Of a stretch of DNA of 64,000 nucleotides, positions 61,363 through 64,000 are shown piece by piece. This stretch comes from Albibacillus kandeliae (GTDB lineage Bacteria > Pseudomonadota > Alphaproteobacteria > Rhodobacterales > Rhodobacteraceae): contig NZ_QEHM01000008.1 of NCBI RefSeq assembly GCF_003116585.1, positions 62,001 through 126,000 on the forward strand, written 5' to 3'. Below the pieces are notes generated by a model, which had not been told where the DNA came from, made no database searches, and saw only the letters and a program-made list of their open reading frames with translations. Every line of letters begins with the position of its first letter. The stretch's first letter is position 1. The translations under genes were made by a program, and so were the position numbers.

Positions 61363-64000
61363 TCCGCCGCCAGCCCGGTGTGCAGACCGCCCAATGCGCC
61401 GAGGATGCGGCCAAGGGCCAGATTCTGCTCGATGTTCACGGCCCCGCTGTCGCCGTCGCGCGCATTGGCGGCAAAGACGGCGTCGAGCGCAAAGACCCAG
61501 TCGGTCCAGACCTGACCGGCCCGGTCGAGCGGCGGCGTGGGCAGCGTGTCTACCGTGTCGGCCCCGGTGCGCGGCGCAAAGACCGGGCGGCTGGTGCCCT
61601 CGCCCGTCTCCACCCTCGGCCGTTCCGCCTCTGGCAGGGCATCCATGCCCAGCGTGCTGACAAAGGCGTTGATCCGTTCCGCGCCGAGAATGGCCGCGGC
61701 CTGCGCCTGTTTCTCGACGCTGAGACCGAAGTTCACCGCCTCCAACGCGCTGGCCGTGCGCGGCGCCAGCCCGGTGCGGCGGGCGGCATGGATCAGCTCA
61801 GCCACGAGGTCGCCCGCCGTTCCCTCCTGCAACCCCAGCGCATTGCAGCGGCGGGCGTCGTCACGGAAGGATTTCAGCACGTCGATCCAGCACTGTATCG
61901 CGGTATCGGCCTGAAACTGCTCCAGCGACATGGTGCGGATGTCGCCTCCGCCTGCCGAAGGGGCCGAGGCCGGGCGCGGGCGTTGCGGCCGCTGAGGCCG
62001 GCTGGCCTGAGTCGGTTCCGGGCGCGCGGCGACGGCGCTGACCGCACTGGAGATACGCACCGAGCTCGGGACCCGCGCGATACGCGTCTCGATGGTGTCC
62101 TGATCGACCATCAGCGCAGAGAGGACCGCGCCGAAGCGGTGCCGCGAGAGCGACAGCTCGAGGTCGTCGATGACCCGGCTCGCGGCCTCCTGCTTTTCGG
62201 TAATGCGCTGCTCGACATCGTCGGAGACATGGAACGGCGCCATCGACCGGGTGATGTCGGCGACGATCTGGTCAAGCTGGACGCGGATCTGGCGGAGCTT
62301 GGCGTCGGGCTTGCAGACACGGGCCAGGGCATCGGTAAGGTAGGTCACGCCGCCGTCGTTCAGCGCCAGCGCGGCGTTCCAAGCGGCCTCGGGGTCGGCG
62401 AAATGCGCCTGCACCGGCGCGGCTTCGAGGCATCCGGCCTTCAGCTCGGCGATGCGCGCCTCCTTCTCGGGGCGGATCCGGATCTCGCGCTTGTCGGGGC
62501 CGTATTCGATCAGCCCCTCGACGAAGTAGTTCGGGTTGCGCAGCCAGAAACAGTTGTCGAAGGGCCGCCCCGGGGTCCATTCCTCGACCCATCCGTCCTG
62601 CCCCCGCCCGAAACGTTCGAGCAGCGAGGCCTTCATCCGCCGTTCGAACCGCGAGGTTGCGCCGCCATCGGCCGCGCTGTCGCCGAGTTGCATGTCGAAC
62701 TTGGTCAGCACGAAGAACAGCGCGGTATCGGTCTTGCTGCGCACCGAGGGCCTGTCGCCGTGGGTCAGCGCGATCCAGTTGTCGACGAGGCCGGGCAGAT
62801 CCAGCGTCTCCATGTTGCTGCCCGGGACGCAGAGCAGCATCGAGGTGATTTCCTGGTTCTCGACGTAGCGGTCGAACAGATAGGCGACCTTCCCGCGCAG
62901 CAGCAGTTCGTGCAGGTTCTTGTCGAGGTTGCCGAGCGTCTTGGTCAGCGGTTCCTCGAACCGGTTGCGCGCACCGGGGAAATCCAGCAGATCGGTGCGC
63001 CCGAAGAGGTCCGAGGGCTGTTCGGCCATCGGGAACACCAGCTCGGCCGCCAGCGCACAGAGCTCGGCGCGATCCATGTTCAGGCGCTGCCCGGTTGGGG
63101 TCTGGACCGCCAGCGGCGGGCCGACATCTTCGCCCCGGAGGCCGCGGAGCGTCTTGACGTCGATAATCGACTGCTCGCGCGGCACCAGCGCCGCGATCTC
63201 GACGTGGAGCGAGGCCGCGTGTCCTAGGCGCGCCAGCGCCCCGGCCAGTTGGGCGTAGAGGTCGCCGAGCGCCTCATGACGGCCCCAGAGGATCGAGAAA
63301 AACGCCGCGCGATCCGTGAGCGAGAGGCCGGGGGCGATCTCGGCTGCCTCCTCCCAGAAAGGCTTCAAGGCCGCCGCGTAAGCGCTTTTTCTGAATACGT
63401 TTTCCACGTACTCCCCGACTTCGAGAACGGCATCGGCATCGAGCCCGGGCACCGGCGCGCCAGCGCGGGGACGGAACGCATCGAGGTGGGCCGCGATCTC
63501 CTGCGGTTCAGGCGGGATCTCGGACTCGTCGCCATCGTTGAAGAACGAGTTCAGAACGGTCCGGAGGATGTCGGCTTCGCCCAGCAGGGTCAGCTTGATC
63601 GGATAGCCCTCAGGCGCGGGCTCCTTGCGCATGGTAAAGCGGGTTACCAAGCCGGTGCTCTCACCCTCTCCTTCAGGGTTCACCTGAGATATGTAGTCCA
63701 ACATGCCGTCATTGCTTGGAAAATCTCCAACAAGGCGTCCGCCGGACGGACGCGCGAGGACCGACACCAGGAACGACTTTCCCGCCTGGCTGGGGCCGAA
63801 AACCGAGACCGACATGGGCGTGACGGCCGAGCTGCCCAGCCGGCGCGCGCGGCGCACGGACTTGCGCAGCGATCGGGTCAGCGACCGCGCCTCGGCGCCG
63901 ACTAGATCTGCGTTCTCGGGCTGACCCAGCCAGCCCAGCGCCTCGACCGCCAGCCGCTCGAGGTCGGCGCAGTCGGCGGCAAGCTTGTTCTGTTCCTCAG
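61359..64000 (-). CDS. SrfC-like large P-loop GTPase, N-terminus beyond window edge
   Basis: 880 codons are visible; the frame is open to the window end, so the 5' part lies to the right. GTPase motifs are G1 GPSQAGKS (just after MSVSVF), a switch I-like region, G3 DFPG in LLDFPGARN and G4 TKFD in FFVLTKFDMQ, fitting the virulence factor SrfC family, which lacks an established mechanism. The C-terminal ~350 residues are helical with a Pro/Arg-rich low-complexity patch (PTQASRPQRPQRPRPA). In other genomes SrfC neighbours SrfB; that gene, if present, would be outside. The stop overlaps the next gene (ATGA). Confidence 0.82.
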   Translation of the reverse strand, partial: EEQNKLAADCADLERLAVEALGWLGQPENADLVGAEARSLTRSLRKSVRRARRLGSSAVTPMSVSVFGPSQAGKSFLVSVLARPSGGRLVGDFPSNDGMLDYISQVNPEGEGESTGLVTRFTMRKEPAPEGYPIKLTLLGEADILRTVLNSFFNDGDESEIPPEPQEIAAHLDAFRPRAGAPVPGLDADAVLEVGEYVENVFRKSAYAAALKPFWEEAAEIAPGLSLTDRAAFFSILWGRHEALGDLYAQLAGALARLGHAASLHVEIAALVPREQSIIDVKTLRGLRGEDVGPPLAVQTPTGQRLNMDRAELCALAAELVFPMAEQPSDLFGRTDLLDFPGARNRFEEPLTKTLGNLDKNLHELLLRGKVAYLFDRYVENQEITSMLLCVPGSNMETLDLPGLVDNWIALTHGDRPSVRSKTDTALFFVLTKFDMQLGDSAADGGATSRFERRMKASLLERFGRGQDGWVEEWTPGRPFDNCFWLRNPNYFVEGLIEYGPDKREIRIRPEKEARIAELKAGCLEAAPVQAHFADPEAAWNAALALNDGGVTYLTDALARVCKPDAKLRQIRVQLDQIVADITRSMAPFHVSDDVEQRITEKQEAASRVIDDLELSLSRHRFGAVLSALMVDQDTIETRIARVPSSVRISSAVSAVAARPEPTQASRPQRPQRPRPASAPSAGGGDIRTMSLEQFQADTAIQCWIDVLKSFRDDARRCNALGLQEGTAGDLVAELIHAARRTGLAPRTASALEAVNFGLSVEKQAQAAAILGAERINAFVSTLGMDALPEAERPRVETGEGTSRPVFAPRTGADTVDTLPTPPLDRAGQVWTDWVFALDAVFAANARDGDSGAVNIEQNLALGRILGALGGLHTGLAAE

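Overview
The window looks like a chromosomal segment of a Rhodobacterales bacterium (Roseobacter group, Alphaproteobacteria). The coding DNA has high GC with strong third-position GC bias, and several gene orders are typical of that group: yceD-rpmF-plsX-fabH-ihfA-merR, dgt/antiporter/argS/SPOR/nagZ/scpA/scpB, bolA-grxD, carD-fdxA and cobT/cobS. This placement is inference from protein character and synteny; no search was run. I saw no integrase, transposase, prophage or CRISPR array.

Layout. 1-8.1 kb: a partial DMT permease, an AbrB-type membrane protein, a Fur/Mur regulator, a DEAD-box helicase, a more AT-rich SUFU-domain gene that looks acquired, a small secreted protein, a second DMT permease, SelO and a cupin protein. 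8.1-14.9 kb: anmK, tyrS, a 45-codon membrane ORF, an acyltransferase, uup, olsB and bamE. 14.9-20.7 kb: the yceD-rpmF-plsX-fabH-ihfA-merR run, tRNA-Pro(GGG) and a two-domain dCTP deaminase. 20.8-22.3 kb: an SH3/DUF1236 protein, then about 0.9 kb with no convincing gene, holding a perfect 14-bp palindrome, a 20-bp-period tandem array and a roughly 34-bp-period tandem array. 22.3-30.7 kb: a minus-strand run from dgt down to scpB. 30.8-33.4 kb: erpA, then a three-gene minus-strand unit made of a 95-aa peptide with four (M/L)FTS(S/G)S repeats, an unrecognised 357-aa protein and a DMT exporter. 33.8-38.9 kb: xthA, bolA, an ORF with no normal start codon, grxD, zapA, a coiled-coil protein and transketolase. 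38.9-54.7 kb: a SIMPL protein, an 839-aa protein that may join pilus or secretion modules, an MFS transporter, an RTX protein, an Lrp regulator, a CPA2 antiporter, cobT/cobS, a BT1-type transporter, an orphan gene, carD, fdxA and a peptidoglycan-binding-like protein. 54.9-64 kb: six tightly packed minus-strand genes (SrfC-like GTPase, Sel1-like membrane protein, Tat-exported vWA protein, ABC ATPase, FtsX-type permease, FGE-like lipoprotein-free secreted protein) running off the right edge.

Most of the window is housekeeping: lipid synthesis, cell division and chromosome segregation, tRNA charging, cobalamin, Fe-S and redox functions. The parts most likely to hold undescribed biology are the FTSSS-repeat peptide operon (31110-33427), the SrfC/vWA/ABC/FGE-like cluster (54877-64000) and the two tandem arrays at 21.8-22.3 kb.
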